This document shows positions 52,969-62,940 of a stretch of DNA of 64,000 bases, in pieces. The notes beneath the pieces are model-generated. The model was not told where the DNA came from and searched no databases. It was given only the letters and a program-made list of their open reading frames with translations. Each line of letters begins with the position of its first letter. The stretch's first letter is position 1. Location: the NCBI GenBank assembly GCA_938084835.1, contig CALKER010000020.1, forward strand, positions 38,248 through 102,247. The letters are read 5' to 3'. The position numbers and the translations under genes are program-made. This stretch comes from an uncultured Thermoguttaceae bacterium (GTDB lineage: Bacteria; Planctomycetota; Planctomycetia; Pirellulales; Thermoguttaceae).

Positions 52969-55941
52969 ATGGCCACTTGGACGGTGGCAACCGCGCGAAA
53001 ACTAGAGATCAAGCCTGTGTTTTGCCCAGCGGACGTTCCCGATCCGTTTGCTACGGTGGAGTGGGAAGAACGCACAGCGCAGATTAAAGACGATCGGGGT
53101 CAAGTACTTTTCGAGCAAGGAGGATGCGAATTTCCAAAGACGTGGAGCCAACTGGCCACCAATGTCGTGGCGAGCAAATACTTCTACGGGGAGGTAGGAA
53201 CACCGGAGCGCGAGCGAAGTGTTCGACAGCTCATTCACCGGGTATGCCGGACGATTGCCGACTGGGGGATTGCCGACGGATATTTTGCCTCCCGCGAGGA
53301 TGGTGAACTTTTTTACAGAGAGCTAGTGTGGTTATGTCTGCATCAGTGTGCGGCATTTAACTCGCCTGTATGGTTTAATGTTGGGCTTTATCACCAATAT
53401 GGAATCAAAGGCAGCGGAAGTAATTGGGTCTGGGACTCGGTCACAAGCAGTGTTCGGCAGCCCGAAATTCCTTACGAATACCCGCAGGCGTCAGCTTGCT
53501 TCATCCAAAGCGTGCAAGACACCATGGAAGACATTATGGAGCTTGCTCGCAGCGAGGCCTTGTTGTTCAAATATGGTTCGGGTACGGGAACGGATTTGTC
53601 CACACTTCGCTCAATGCGGGAACGATTGTCCGGAGGAGGCAAGCCTTCGGGGCCTCTGTCGTTTATGAAGGTTTACGATCAGATTGCGGCGGTGGTTAAG
53701 AGCGGGGGAAAAACCCGCCGCGCCGCAAAGATGCAGTCTCTGAAGGTGACTCATCCCGACATTCTAGAATTCATCGAATGTAAACGTAAGGAGGAGGAGA
53801 AGGCCAAGGCCTTGATGGCTGCCGGGTATTCTGCGGAAGAGGCGTACGGCTCGGTTCATTTTCAAAACGCCAATCTTTCGGTACGGGTCACTGACGAGTT
53901 CATGGAGGCCGTGGTGGCGGATCGGCCCTGGACCACCCGTTGGGTGACGGATCCCACCAAGGCTGGGCCTACCTATTCGGCGCGCGAGCTTTTCTACAAG
54001 ATGGCGGAAAACGCTTGGGCTTGTGGTGACCCCGGTATTCAATACGACACGACGATCAACAAATGGCATACGTGTCCTAATTCTGGGCGGATTAACGCCT
54101 CCAACCCGTGTAGTGAATATATGTTCCTTGATGACTCGGCATGCAACTTGGCGAGTCTCAACCTAATGAAGTTTCGTCGGGAGGATGGCAGCTTTGACGC
54201 CCAGCGTTTTGCCGCTGCGTGCCGAATTGTTTTCATTGCTCAAGAGATTTTGGTCGATCACGGGAGTTATCCCACGGCGAAAATTGCCCTGAATAGCCAC
54301 CGATTCCGGCCGATCGGTCTGGGATATTCCAATTTGGGCAGTGTCATCATGGCCTCGGGACTCCCCTACGATTCCGACGCGGCCCGTGGGCTATGCTCGG
54401 CGATCACGGCGATCATGACCGGGGCTGCATATCGCACCAGCACTGAATTGGCAGCGGCGGTGGGGCCGTTCGAGGGCTTTGAGCTTAATCGCGAGCCCTT
54501 CCTTCGGGTTATGGAGATGCACTGGCAGAAGGTGGAAGAGATCGAACATGCACCCGAGGAGCTAAAAAACTATGCCCGGAAGCTGTGGGACGAGGTGTTG
54601 GCCAATGGCCGCCGCTATGGGTTCCGCAATGCCCAAGCCACGGTACTCGCTCCCACTGGCACAATTAGTTTTATGATGGATTGTGACACAACCGGTATCG
54701 AGCCGGAATTGGCATTGGTCAAGTACAAGTTTCTTTCGGGCGGGGGGACTTTCAAGATCGTCAATCAGACGGTTCCTCTCGCTTTGAAGTCGCTAGGTTA
54801 TTCGCCGGAGCAAATCGAAGAGATTGTGGCCTACGTTGAGCGGGAGGACGGAATAGAAGGCGCGCCCCATCTTCGCCCGGAGCATCTGCCGGTTTTCGAC
54901 TGTGCTTTTCCGCCGCCGAAGGGGACTCGATGTATTGCCTGGCGAGCGCATCTTCGGATGATGGCCGCCGCCCAGCCGTTCCTCTCCGGTGCGATTTCCA
55001 AGACCATCAATATGCCACGGGACGCCACGGTGGAAGATGTGGCTAATGCCTATATGGAAGGGTGGCGGCTTGGGCTAAAGGCCGTGGCCATCTACCGCGA
55101 CGGTTCCAAAGGGGTGCAGGTCTTAGTTACGAAGAAAAAGGAGGAAGCTGCCAAGAAGCCGACGGAGGTCCCGCCGCCCCGCCGCGAGCGCTTGCCGGAC
55201 ACCCGCCGCTCGATCACGCACAAATTCTCGGTCGCCGGTCACGAGGGCTATATTACGGTGGGACTTTATCCGGATGGTCGGCCCGGCGAGCTTTTCATTA
55301 CCATGGCCAAGGAGGGGAGCACAATTGGCGGGTTGATGGACTGCTTTGGCACGGCTGTTTCGATGAGCCTCCAATACGGTGTTCCGCTGGAGGTCTATGT
55401 CAACAAATTTTCCTACACGCGTTTTGAACCGTGGGGGTACACTAATAATCCCGATATCCGCGTAGCGACAAGTATTGTGGATTACATCTTCCGGTGGCTC
55501 GGAATTATGTTCCTGCCGGGATATCGGGAGCAGCTGCGATCCCGCAGTGGCGGGGGAGCGACGGGACCCGCGGCACCAGCAGACGGTGGGGCTAAATCCC
55601 AACAGTTAAGGGCACCATCCCCAGCCCAAACCGCCGAAGGCCCCACCAGCACGGTTGCCACCGCGCTCCGCCCGCCGGAGCCGGAGGGGACCTTGACTGG
55701 CACCCCTTCAGGCAATGGGGACGTGCGCCCTTCGGATAAAACCACTCTCGTCCCCCTGTGGGACTATCCGTGGGAGACAAACACCAATTCCACATCGGCC
55801 TCCACCCATCCGGCGCCGATCGATTCCTGGTTACGTTATCAGGATGACAACCCCATTTGTGACACCTGCGGCTCTATTACGCGCCGCGCAGGCAATTGCT
55901 TCTTATGTGGCACATGCGGCACGAGCATGGGTTGCTCGTAA
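52969..55941 (+). CDS. nrdJ: Adenosylcobalamin-dependent (class II) ribonucleotide reductase
   Basis: A 990-residue cytoplasmic enzyme that reduces ribonucleotides to deoxyribonucleotides using a thiyl radical made from adenosylcobalamin. GGAGGAG lies eight bases before the ATG. Core motifs appear in order: NVGLYHQYGIKGSGSNW, the NPCSEYMFLDDSACNLASLN loop, and the radical-site segment TGTISFMMDCDTTGIEPELA. A TSCPD-like domain covers about residues 745-850 (GLYPDGRPGELFITMAKEGS). A Pro/Ser-rich linker of about 90 residues leads to the cysteine-rich tail ICDTCGSITRRAGNCFLCGT and CGTSMGCS, which holds the redox cysteines that re-reduce the active site. Promoter and tandem NrdR-like boxes lie upstream. 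Confidence 0.97.
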   Translation: MATWTVATARKLEIKPVFCPADVPDPFATVEWEERTAQIKDDRGQVLFEQGGCEFPKTWSQLATNVVASKYFYGEVGTPERERSVRQLIHRVCRTIADWGIADGYFASREDGELFYRELVWLCLHQCAAFNSPVWFNVGLYHQYGIKGSGSNWVWDSVTSSVRQPEIPYEYPQASACFIQSVQDTMEDIMELARSEALLFKYGSGTGTDLSTLRSMRERLSGGGKPSGPLSFMKVYDQIAAVVKSGGKTRRAAKMQSLKVTHPDILEFIECKRKEEEKAKALMAAGYSAEEAYGSVHFQNANLSVRVTDEFMEAVVADRPWTTRWVTDPTKAGPTYSARELFYKMAENAWACGDPGIQYDTTINKWHTCPNSGRINASNPCSEYMFLDDSACNLASLNLMKFRREDGSFDAQRFAAACRIVFIAQEILVDHGSYPTAKIALNSHRFRPIGLGYSNLGSVIMASGLPYDSDAARGLCSAITAIMTGAAYRTSTELAAAVGPFEGFELNREPFLRVMEMHWQKVEEIEHAPEELKNYARKLWDEVLANGRRYGFRNAQATVLAPTGTISFMMDCDTTGIEPELALVKYKFLSGGGTFKIVNQTVPLALKSLGYSPEQIEEIVAYVEREDGIEGAPHLRPEHLPVFDCAFPPPKGTRCIAWRAHLRMMAAAQPFLSGAISKTINMPRDATVEDVANAYMEGWRLGLKAVAIYRDGSKGVQVLVTKKKEEAAKKPTEVPPPRRERLPDTRRSITHKFSVAGHEGYITVGLYPDGRPGELFITMAKEGSTIGGLMDCFGTAVSMSLQYGVPLEVYVNKFSYTRFEPWGYTNNPDIRVATSIVDYIFRWLGIMFLPGYREQLRSRSGGGATGPAAPADGGAKSQQLRAPSPAQTAEGPTSTVATALRPPEPEGTLTGTPSGNGDVRPSDKTTLVPLWDYPWETNTNSTSASTHPAPIDSWLRYQDDNPICDTCGSITRRAGNCFLCGTCGTSMGCS

Positions 55942-56178
55942 CCGAGGGCCTCTATTGCAGTCCGGGGATTCTGGCCCTTGGGGGCGGTTGTGTCCGTTCG
56001 GGATTGCCTTCCGGTGGCAAAAAGGAGCAGGGGTTGTTGGTCGGGTTGTCGGATGCCTTTGGGCCGGATTTAACGGGCCGATGGAATGCCCGTGCGATTG
56101 GTCCAGGGACCATCAGGTAATTGGGGCTGTGAAGGTAAGGCCGATCGCGCGCTAAGTTGCAGGGAGCCGTTGCCATTC

Positions 56179-57729
56179 TTAGGGGCCGGCTGGGGCAGAT
56201 TTTGCTCTGCCGGCCTCTTTTTCTTGAAGGAGGTCATTTGGCAAGGCAGCTTTCCAGCCGGCGCGGAGGAGCTCTGCCATTTGCCGCCGCACCTCCGCGT
56301 AAGCGGGGTCATCCACAACATTGATCGTCTCCCAAGGGTCTTTTTCTAAATCGTACAAGGCGGCAGGGATGGCACCTCGCTCAAACTCCATGTAACTGAA
56401 TTTCTTGGTCCGCACGCACTGACCAAAGGCATCGGCATCGTCCTCAACGATGAAAGCGGCTTTCTTCCAAGGCCGATCGGGATCGACAAGAAGGGGGGCA
56501 AAGCTTACGCCTTCTAAATTTGGGGAAAGCTCTAAATCGAGGAGCTCACCCAAAGTTGGCACGATGTCGACAAATTCCACAATTTCTCCGCAGCTTTTCC
56601 CGTTGGCTGGTGCTCCTGGCACCCGCACCACTAGGGGGGCCCGATGGGTGGCCTCGAGCATCGAATACTTCGACCAAAAACCATGATCCCCTAAGTGGAA
56701 CCCGTGATCGCCGAGAAAGATGACTATGGTGTTTTTCGCCAGCCCGGTCTCCTCTAGAGTCTGAAGGAGCATGCCGATGTTGTCATCGACGAATGTAAGA
56801 CAGGCATAGTAGGCAGCGATTGCTTCGCGGGCCTGCTCCGGCGTGGGCTGTTTCAGGGTGAAAATATCGGGATTGCCGCCTACCGCCCGCTTGGGGTAGG
56901 GGAAGTTCACGAGGCTCTCTGGTGGGGCCGGAGGCAGAGGAATCTTGGCTGGATCGTACATTTGGATATACTCTCGCGGGCAAATGAGTGGCGTGTGCGG
57001 GCGTGACTGCGCTACGGCCAGGAAAAATTGTTGCCCGGTCTGGGAAAATTCGCGGAGCAAAGCTGCCCCCACGGCTGCCATGCGGTAGTCACCCTCTTCT
57101 TCCCGACTTAGCCCAGAGTCGCCATACCGGTCGGAATGCTTTCGCCGCCATTCTCGATACTCGCGGCTTTGTCTGTCCTTTGGAGGGGGTTCCCATCCTG
57201 GCGGACGGGACACCGGCGGGAATTTCAGTATTGGCTCTGGACCCTTCCATCCTGGCGGCGGCACGTACATCTCAATGCGATCAAACACGGAAAGCTGCTT
57301 CTCCGCGTACTCAGTCCGGTGGAAGAATTTTCCTACAACCGCCAGATAGAGCCCTTTGTTTTTCAGGATTTCCGGTAGCGTCACTACCCAATCGGGGAAG
57401 TGGGCGTCCATTTCCTGCCCGTTGTTTGTTACTCGATTAGTAAGCGGACGAAGCCCCGTGAGAAATGACGCGCGCGACGGGTTGCAAGCCACAGCTTGTA
57501 CATAAGCCCGATCAAAACGCACACCTGTGGCACATAGCCGATCCAAATGCGGTGTTTTGCAAATGGGATTCCCGTAACATCCAAGAGCAGCTGCATTGCA
57601 GTCTTCGATGTTGATGAAAAGTACATTCATCTTGGTTGTATCGGGAAGCCCCGGGACCTTCGCTGCCAGACACAACGGGCTAATCCCAAATGTTGCTATA
57701 ACCACAACAAGGTTTGTGCAGCCTTTCAT
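56179..57729 (-). CDS. Secreted sulfatase, iduronate-2-sulfatase-like
   Basis: A 516-residue type I sulfatase. GGGAGGG lies before the ATG and a signal peptide covers about residues 5-24. Metal-site residues are in NVLFINIEDCNAAALGCYG; the formylglycine cysteine is in VACNPSRASFLTGLRP. VVGKFFHRTEY and FLGDHGFHLGDHGFWSKYSM match the iduronate-2-sulfatase subgroup, which acts on sulfated uronic acids in glycosaminoglycan-like or algal polymers. It converges on nrdJ and its C-terminal codons overlap the nrdJ terminator. Confidence 0.93.
   Translation of the reverse strand: MKGCTNLVVVIATFGISPLCLAAKVPGLPDTTKMNVLFINIEDCNAAALGCYGNPICKTPHLDRLCATGVRFDRAYVQAVACNPSRASFLTGLRPLTNRVTNNGQEMDAHFPDWVVTLPEILKNKGLYLAVVGKFFHRTEYAEKQLSVFDRIEMYVPPPGWKGPEPILKFPPVSRPPGWEPPPKDRQSREYREWRRKHSDRYGDSGLSREEEGDYRMAAVGAALLREFSQTGQQFFLAVAQSRPHTPLICPREYIQMYDPAKIPLPPAPPESLVNFPYPKRAVGGNPDIFTLKQPTPEQAREAIAAYYACLTFVDDNIGMLLQTLEETGLAKNTIVIFLGDHGFHLGDHGFWSKYSMLEATHRAPLVVRVPGAPANGKSCGEIVEFVDIVPTLGELLDLELSPNLEGVSFAPLLVDPDRPWKKAAFIVEDDADAFGQCVRTKKFSYMEFERGAIPAALYDLEKDPWETINVVDDPAYAEVRRQMAELLRAGWKAALPNDLLQEKEAGRAKSAPAGP
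56183..56225 (+). terminator. Strong terminator of nrdJ inside the convergent sulfatase gene
   Basis: GGCAGA and TCTGCC pair around a 6-base loop; outer GGCC/GGCC extend the stem with a bulge, and TCTTTTTCTT follows on the plus strand. It overlaps the last codons of the minus-strand sulfatase gene, so one stretch serves as both coding sequence and terminator. Confidence 0.65.
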
Positions 57730-57841
57730 CTTTCATCCCTCCCAATTTGGGTAACCAAAGCCTGAGCCATTACCCGGTTCCCAACCAGGCTCCTCCCACA
57801 AAACGCCTTTGGCCCCCTATCCCAGTGGACTTGCAGGAGAG

Positions 57842-58408
57842 CTAGCCCACTCGACCGAGAAATTCGCCCGTCCGCGTATCGACCTTCACTTTTTCCCCGG
57901 GACTGAGGTATTCCGGGACCTGGATTACCAACCCTGTTTCAAGCTTTGCCGGCTTATTGCGTGATGTTGCAGAACCACCACGAACCGCTGGAGTGCATTC
58001 CACAATTCGCAACTCCACTGCCACAGGGATCTGAATGGCAACACATCGGCCTTCGTAGATTAAGGCGAAGACCCCCTCCAATTCCTCGGTAAGATAAGGT
58101 CGCTCGTCCTCCAGTTCCTCGTGTGCCAGTGAATACTGTTCAAAGGTTTCCTGATCCATAAAGTGGCAGTGGGTCGCATCGGCGTAGAGGAATTTCACGG
58201 GTCGCCGTTGGAAATCGGCATCTTGCAGTTGCTCTTCCCCCCGGAGGACAATGTCGACCTTTTTCTTGGTTTTTAGGTTTCTTGCCCGGAGCTTATAAAT
58301 AGTGGCAACTCCGCGAGCCGACGGTGTTTGCACGGTCACCGATTCGATGTAGCATGGGGCTCCCTGGTAACCCACTACCATTCCTGGTTTAATGTCCTTA
58401 GCTAGCAT
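57842..58408 (-). CDS. Elongation factor P-like protein, EfpL/YeiP type
   Basis: A 188-residue translation factor of the EF-P family, which helps ribosomes through polyproline stretches. It has the YeiP/EfpL signature rather than that of canonical EF-P: the tip loop reads VQTPSARGVATIYK with Arg32 where EF-P has a modified Lys or Arg, and the C-terminus reads SRNKPAKLETGLVIQVPEYL then SPGEKVKVDTRTGEFLGRVG, near-identical in form to YeiP. FMDQETFEQYSL marks the middle OB domain. GGGAG lies 12 bases before the ATG. It may coexist with a canonical EF-P elsewhere. Not obviously in an operon. Confidence 0.88.
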   Translation of the reverse strand: MLAKDIKPGMVVGYQGAPCYIESVTVQTPSARGVATIYKLRARNLKTKKKVDIVLRGEEQLQDADFQRRPVKFLYADATHCHFMDQETFEQYSLAHEELEDERPYLTEELEGVFALIYEGRCVAIQIPVAVELRIVECTPAVRGGSATSRNKPAKLETGLVIQVPEYLSPGEKVKVDTRTGEFLGRVG

Positions 58409-58703
58409 CGATCGCCGTTACTCCCTGAAACGTGTGGATTGTTTTTGGTCCTACGTTGCATTCAGATTTGTTTTTTGCTTTCTCTAAAACACTCCGAGGC
58501 GGCCAAGCTATTTGCTTGGTGCCCTTGTAAGTATATCTGCAAGGCGAGCAAAGCTCCAAAGGATAATGTCCCTGGATGGCAGATATCCCCTGAGGAAGGA
58601 GGAGTTCCGAGTGGTGGCCGCGACACGAGCCTAGTGACTGCACGGTGTTGCCTTGAGGCCCCTTCGGATATTCGTTTGTCGAGCTGGCACTGGGGAAAGG
58701 GGC

Positions 58704-59510
58704 CTAGACACCGGCGTAGGCCGAAAATCCCCCATCCACCGGAATGATCGCTCCTGTCACAAATGCCGAACGATCGTCCACCAGCCACAGAAGCGTGCTC
58801 AGAAGATCGTCCGGTTCCCCGTAGCGGCCCGCCGGCGTGTGAGCCAGAATGGTCTGGCCACGAGCGGTGGGACGACCTCCTTCGTCAACAAGCAGGTAGC
58901 GATTCTGCTCCGTAAGGAAAAATCCAGGGGCGATAGCGTTGACCCGAATCTTGGGCGTGTAATTCTGCGCAAGATGCACAGCGAGCCACTGAGTAAAATT
59001 TGCTACGGCGGCTTTGGCAGCCCCGTAAGCTACCACCCGCGTCAGGGGACGGATGGCGGCCATCGAAGTGATGTTGATCACCACGCCTCTCCCGAGCTCC
59101 ACCATATCGGGAACGAAGACCTGGCAGGGAAGAATCGTCCCCAGACAGTTGAGATTAAAGACCCACTGAATCGATTCCGGAGTGATGTCGAAAAACGACT
59201 GGTCGGGACTTGCGGTCGCCTGAGGCCGATTGCCTCCGGCACCGTTGATTAAGATCTCCGTGGGACCGAACTGTTCACGAATCGTTTGGCGTGCGCGGCG
59301 TAAACTCTCTTTATTAAGCACGTCGGCTGCCACAGCCAGAGCTTTTCCCCCATTCAGGCGAATTTCACCTGCCACGCGGTTTGCCGCCTCGAAGTTTAAA
59401 TCCATTACGACCACTTGGGCTCCGTGCTCGGCTAAAGCCTTGCACATTGCGCTGCAGAGAATTCCTCCCCCTCCTGTTACCACAGCGACCTTACCCGCCA
59501 AATGAGCCAT
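58704..59510 (-). CDS. SDR oxidoreductase, D-mannonate oxidoreductase-like
   Basis: A 268-residue classical short-chain dehydrogenase. GAGGAGG lies before the ATG. The cofactor motif VVTGGGGILCSAMC is near residue 10, NGAGGNRPQAT near 90, the catalytic serine is in VINITSMAAIRP and the Tyr-x3-Lys pair in VAYGAAKAAVANF; the end VTGAIIPVDGGF is typical. NGAGGNRPQAT together with ITPESIQWVFNLNCLGTILP is the pattern of SDRs annotated as D-mannonate (fructuronate) oxidoreductases, which link uronic acid breakdown to central metabolism. That fits the uronate-directed sulfatase nearby, but the specificity is inferred. Confidence 0.88.
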   Translation of the reverse strand: MAHLAGKVAVVTGGGGILCSAMCKALAEHGAQVVVMDLNFEAANRVAGEIRLNGGKALAVAADVLNKESLRRARQTIREQFGPTEILINGAGGNRPQATASPDQSFFDITPESIQWVFNLNCLGTILPCQVFVPDMVELGRGVVINITSMAAIRPLTRVVAYGAAKAAVANFTQWLAVHLAQNYTPKIRVNAIAPGFFLTEQNRYLLVDEGGRPTARGQTILAHTPAGRYGEPDDLLSTLLWLVDDRSAFVTGAIIPVDGGFSAYAGV

Positions 59511-61177
59511 GATCCATTTCCTCCTCGATCGGGCTAATTTTCTTCCCGGGTCGTGCCACTTTGAACTGGCAACCTGCGCGAGCCAGCCGTTTAAACCGAA
59601 CTATCTTAAGCAACGCCCGGTTACGTCTCCCTAGCATAAAAGCACAGGTGTAACGCGCAAATTTTGGTGGTTACTTTACAAGCCACAACCATTTGTTGCC
59701 ATGGCTTCTCCGGCGCGGGTAGCCCTCGGTCGGGCCTCGCACATCACTGCTGCTGCCTCCCACGCTCTGTCAGCACCAGGCAGGGCAGACGCAAAGGTCC
59801 CCCCGAGCATCCGGCTTGTGCATTAGGAGGAATCTTAACTGTTTCCTTACTACGTACAAGTCGTGCAGAATTGTGTGGCATCTATTCGGCAGTCGCCTTT
59901 AGGCAACCCGAGGCTCGTTCGCCACGTGAGGGCAACCTTCTTTCTTGGCCAGTGACGCCGCGGCCGGTCACGGTCGGTTGGGAATGTGTTTCCGAAGGAA
60001 TTCCGTCCGGCAAGAAACTAAATTTGTAAGGAGGTTTTTTCGAAGAGAAACGCCTCCACTGATTCTGCACAGTATCTCACAAGCTAACGAGCCGAAAACT
60101 TCTTTAAGGTAACACACAGGTTTAGAGGCTGGAACGCTACTTATCGGAAAAGGGGAGGCTTAGGCCACCACTCAGCCAACTGCGAGCTCTGTGTCGGCGG
60201 CAGCGAAGCGATCTGCCTGAGGGGGCACTTTGCCCGAACTGCTCTCCTCACGATTCGGGTGAAGGCTTTCGAGGGTTGCAGCTTCCTTTGGAAAGCGGGA
60301 AGTAATCGGCTTCTATTCATGTGTTCAAGAGAATGAGTCCCACTGCCGGTTTGGAGCCCGTTAACGGTTGGATCCCATTGTCGGGTGGTATCGAATGATC
60401 CTGTATCTTGCATTTCCAGTGTGTGCTTCCCCTTCGGCACAGTTTGTAGGGACCGGAATGCATCCGAAAGTGAACGATTGTCGTTGCAAAAAGGACCTCG
60501 CTCCTCAACTCCAAAATGTAAATCAGCCGGTGGCAGGTATTTGAGGGGCCACAGTACCCATTACGAAGTACGTACTAGGAGGTGTGGAGATACCCAGCGG
60601 TTTAGAGGGTTAGTTTCGTTTTTTGCCGGCGAGAATTTCATTCCTACCTCTGCCGGAAAATGTCTCCCGACTTTGCAAAGAGCCCAAATTCCCGGAAAAA
60701 CTGATACACTAAGTCTAAAGCCTGGGAAAAAACCTAAGACCTGAGAAAAATCGGTGTCCCGGAGGGCGAACAGTCCTCACCTAAAGAAGTGGTGATCACG
60801 GCGGTGGTGGGACCGATTTTAAAGCTGGCACAAAAGTTGCAACACGTGGCTTCTATCTACGTGAAACGATGTGGGCCCGGGTGCGATGGGCTGTGGCTCC
60901 TGCCAGGGTTTCGACTAGCACTTCCACTAGTTTGAGCTGGGTAGCACAAGGGCCAACTGCCCCGGAAGCAGGAAGAACTTGTGGCAGTTCCTGAGAACAG
61001 TCTGTCAACTCGGGGGAACTCGCCCGAATTTTCAAGCTGGCATTGAATTTTAGCGCATGAGAGTGAGATGCCGGCCGCACCCAGTCCCGTGTTGACGGCG
61101 GTCTGCCGCACGGCAAGTGTGGGGTATGGACACATTTTGGCGAAGCGCGGGCGGAACGTGAGAGGTGAGGTTTTCCG
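59511..61177. other. Gene-poor stretch of 1.7 kb
   Basis: Short frames on both strands look like noise. No RNA gene, repeat array or clear promoter was recognised. The 3' end has GAGG before the gene at 61178. Confidence 0.5.
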
Positions 61178-61975
61178 ATGACGTATCGCGAGTTGTCTCT
61201 TCTTGCGTTGCTGGTGGGTCGAGAAGTCCCGCAGCTGCTTTTTGCATCAGCATCGTCCGGGGAACTCCAATTTGAGTATTGGCTTGCCGGCAAATTGCGG
61301 AACGATCAATGGATGCGGCTGCTAAAGGCTGCCGAAGAGAGCCTTGCCGATCCGGACAAGCCGCCCAGCCTAGCATTTACCTCGACGGCCGCAGAGGGCC
61401 TTGCGGTGGAGATCTTCGCCACAGAACTGCTCAGCCGGGTGTGGGCAGCCATTAGCTGTGGCTGGGATCATCTGGGTCACGAGCCGCAACTTGAGCCCTT
61501 GGCGCATAGCGTCCTAATGGGACACCTGCAGGTCATTGCCCGGGCACGCCAACTGCTTACAAGCTTGTCCCAGCACGGACGGACCCATCAGCGTGTGACA
61601 CATGTACCTGAAATCGTAGCGGGGTGGACCGATCAACTCATCGGATGGGTCGGATCATGGGTACCGGTCACTCACTATGCCGCCGATCCCGATCGGGCGG
61701 CCGAGTTCGCAACGGAGTGGCGCACCCAGGGGCGACAAAATCCAGTGATTTGGAAACTTCTGCGGAACTTAATGGAACACCGGCTGGCAGGGCTTCCCGA
61801 GGGGCTTTTGGCAACACGAGAGATGAACCGCCGAATTGGCACGGCTATCCTTGGGGTGATACCGCGAAGCGTTGTATGCCAAAGTGAGTTCGCTTCGCTT
61901 TTTTTGCCGTATTGGGTGGATCAATTTGCCGGACGTATGCAGGGGCTCATCGACCGTGCCGTGGCAGAGGCATGA
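61178..61975 (+). CDS. Conserved-looking protein of unknown function
   Basis: A 265-residue, mostly helical and probably cytoplasmic protein with no signal peptide or membrane segment. Composition and codon use are like the neighbouring genes, and GAGG lies about nine bases before the ATG. Leu/Ala-rich helices include LSLLALLVGREVPQLLF, QVIARARQLLTSLSQHG and MEHRLAGLPEGLLATREMN. I recognise no catalytic motif or family. It stands alone, 300 bases before the convergent lipoprotein gene. Confidence 0.65.
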   Translation: MTYRELSLLALLVGREVPQLLFASASSGELQFEYWLAGKLRNDQWMRLLKAAEESLADPDKPPSLAFTSTAAEGLAVEIFATELLSRVWAAISCGWDHLGHEPQLEPLAHSVLMGHLQVIARARQLLTSLSQHGRTHQRVTHVPEIVAGWTDQLIGWVGSWVPVTHYAADPDRAAEFATEWRTQGRQNPVIWKLLRNLMEHRLAGLPEGLLATREMNRRIGTAILGVIPRSVVCQSEFASLFLPYWVDQFAGRMQGLIDRAVAEA

Positions 61976-62283
61976 CCGCGATTTCTCGCACACTAGTGGT
62001 TGGTGGTGAGCCGGACCGAAATTGCCCGGAAAAAGAAAAAGCCGTTGCCATACATAACAAACCGCATGGCTTTTTGGCCTCTTTGGTAGCCGCTAGTTTC
62101 CCCTAGGTTCACTCTTGAAAGACTCACTTACCTGCCCGAAGCGGCACCAAACCGTGCTAAGCTTGGGCGACTCCATGCTCAACAAGAAAGCCTGCTGTCG
62201 GTATATTTGGGCGGCCTCAATCCCGCGCAGGTTGCCTCGAACTTTAGCCTTTTGCCTTGTTAAAGCCTTGCCTTACTTGAACT
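61976..62283. other. Intergenic spacer between convergent genes
   Basis: Nothing recognisable; no strong terminator hairpin was seen. Confidence 0.4.
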
Positions 62284-62694
62284 CTATTCGAGCGTAAAGT
62301 CGATCACGTTCCTGCCCGCCGACACCTTTGCCGACAGTCCGCTTGTTTGTGCCGATTTGTAGTTTGGGGGTACGTTGATTGGCTGCGGTGGTGCCGCCTG
62401 CCGTTCCTCGTCTGGGAAGGGAGGTGGCGGGTCGCTGAAGTAAACTGTGTAATCCCCCACCGGGATCTGGGGGATGCGATACCGCCCGTCAGCTTCCAGC
62501 CGAGCGGATTGTACGACACCTGCTTGGAGGTTACTAAAGACGATAAAGCCGCCCGTCACCGGATTTCCTTGGTGTTTAACAGTTCCCTCTACCGAACCCA
62601 CCTGCCGAGCCGCAGAATGTCCACACCCTGCGATCGCAAATGCGAAAAGCGCCGCCGCCAGCCCCACGAATATGTGCCTTCTCAGCTGGTTCAT
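62284..62694 (-). CDS. Small lipoprotein with carboxypeptidase-regulatory-like fold
   Basis: A 136-residue lipoprotein: AGGAG before the ATG, signal peptide, lipobox AIAGC. The mature part reads as a single Ig-like/transthyretin-like beta domain: GSVEGTVKHQGNPVTGGFIV, then DGRYRIPQIPVGDYTVYF. Such proteins are common in planctomycetes just downstream of DUF1559 genes, as here (246 bases after one, same strand), so they are probably co-expressed. Likely outer-membrane or periplasmic; role unknown. Confidence 0.85.
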   Translation of the reverse strand: MNQLRRHIFVGLAAALFAFAIAGCGHSAARQVGSVEGTVKHQGNPVTGGFIVFSNLQAGVVQSARLEADGRYRIPQIPVGDYTVYFSDPPPPFPDEERQAAPPQPINVPPNYKSAQTSGLSAKVSAGRNVIDFTLE

Positions 62695-62940
62695 GAAGAT
62701 GTCTCCTAAGGTACCGGAATTATCGGTTCTCTTCCTGGCCGCTGTAACCTACCAAGCGACCGGCTGATGCCGGCAGAAAATGATCAGCCACGCGCTGAAA
62801 AAATCATGAAAGAAGACAGAAAGCGCGAAGGGATAAAGCCGTGCTGGGGGCCCAACGATTTTCCTGCTGCGTGCAGCACCGGCAAGGGGTGATTCCCACA
62901 CCGTATTGGCAGCACCGGAAAGTCCATCTTGGGCTCGATT

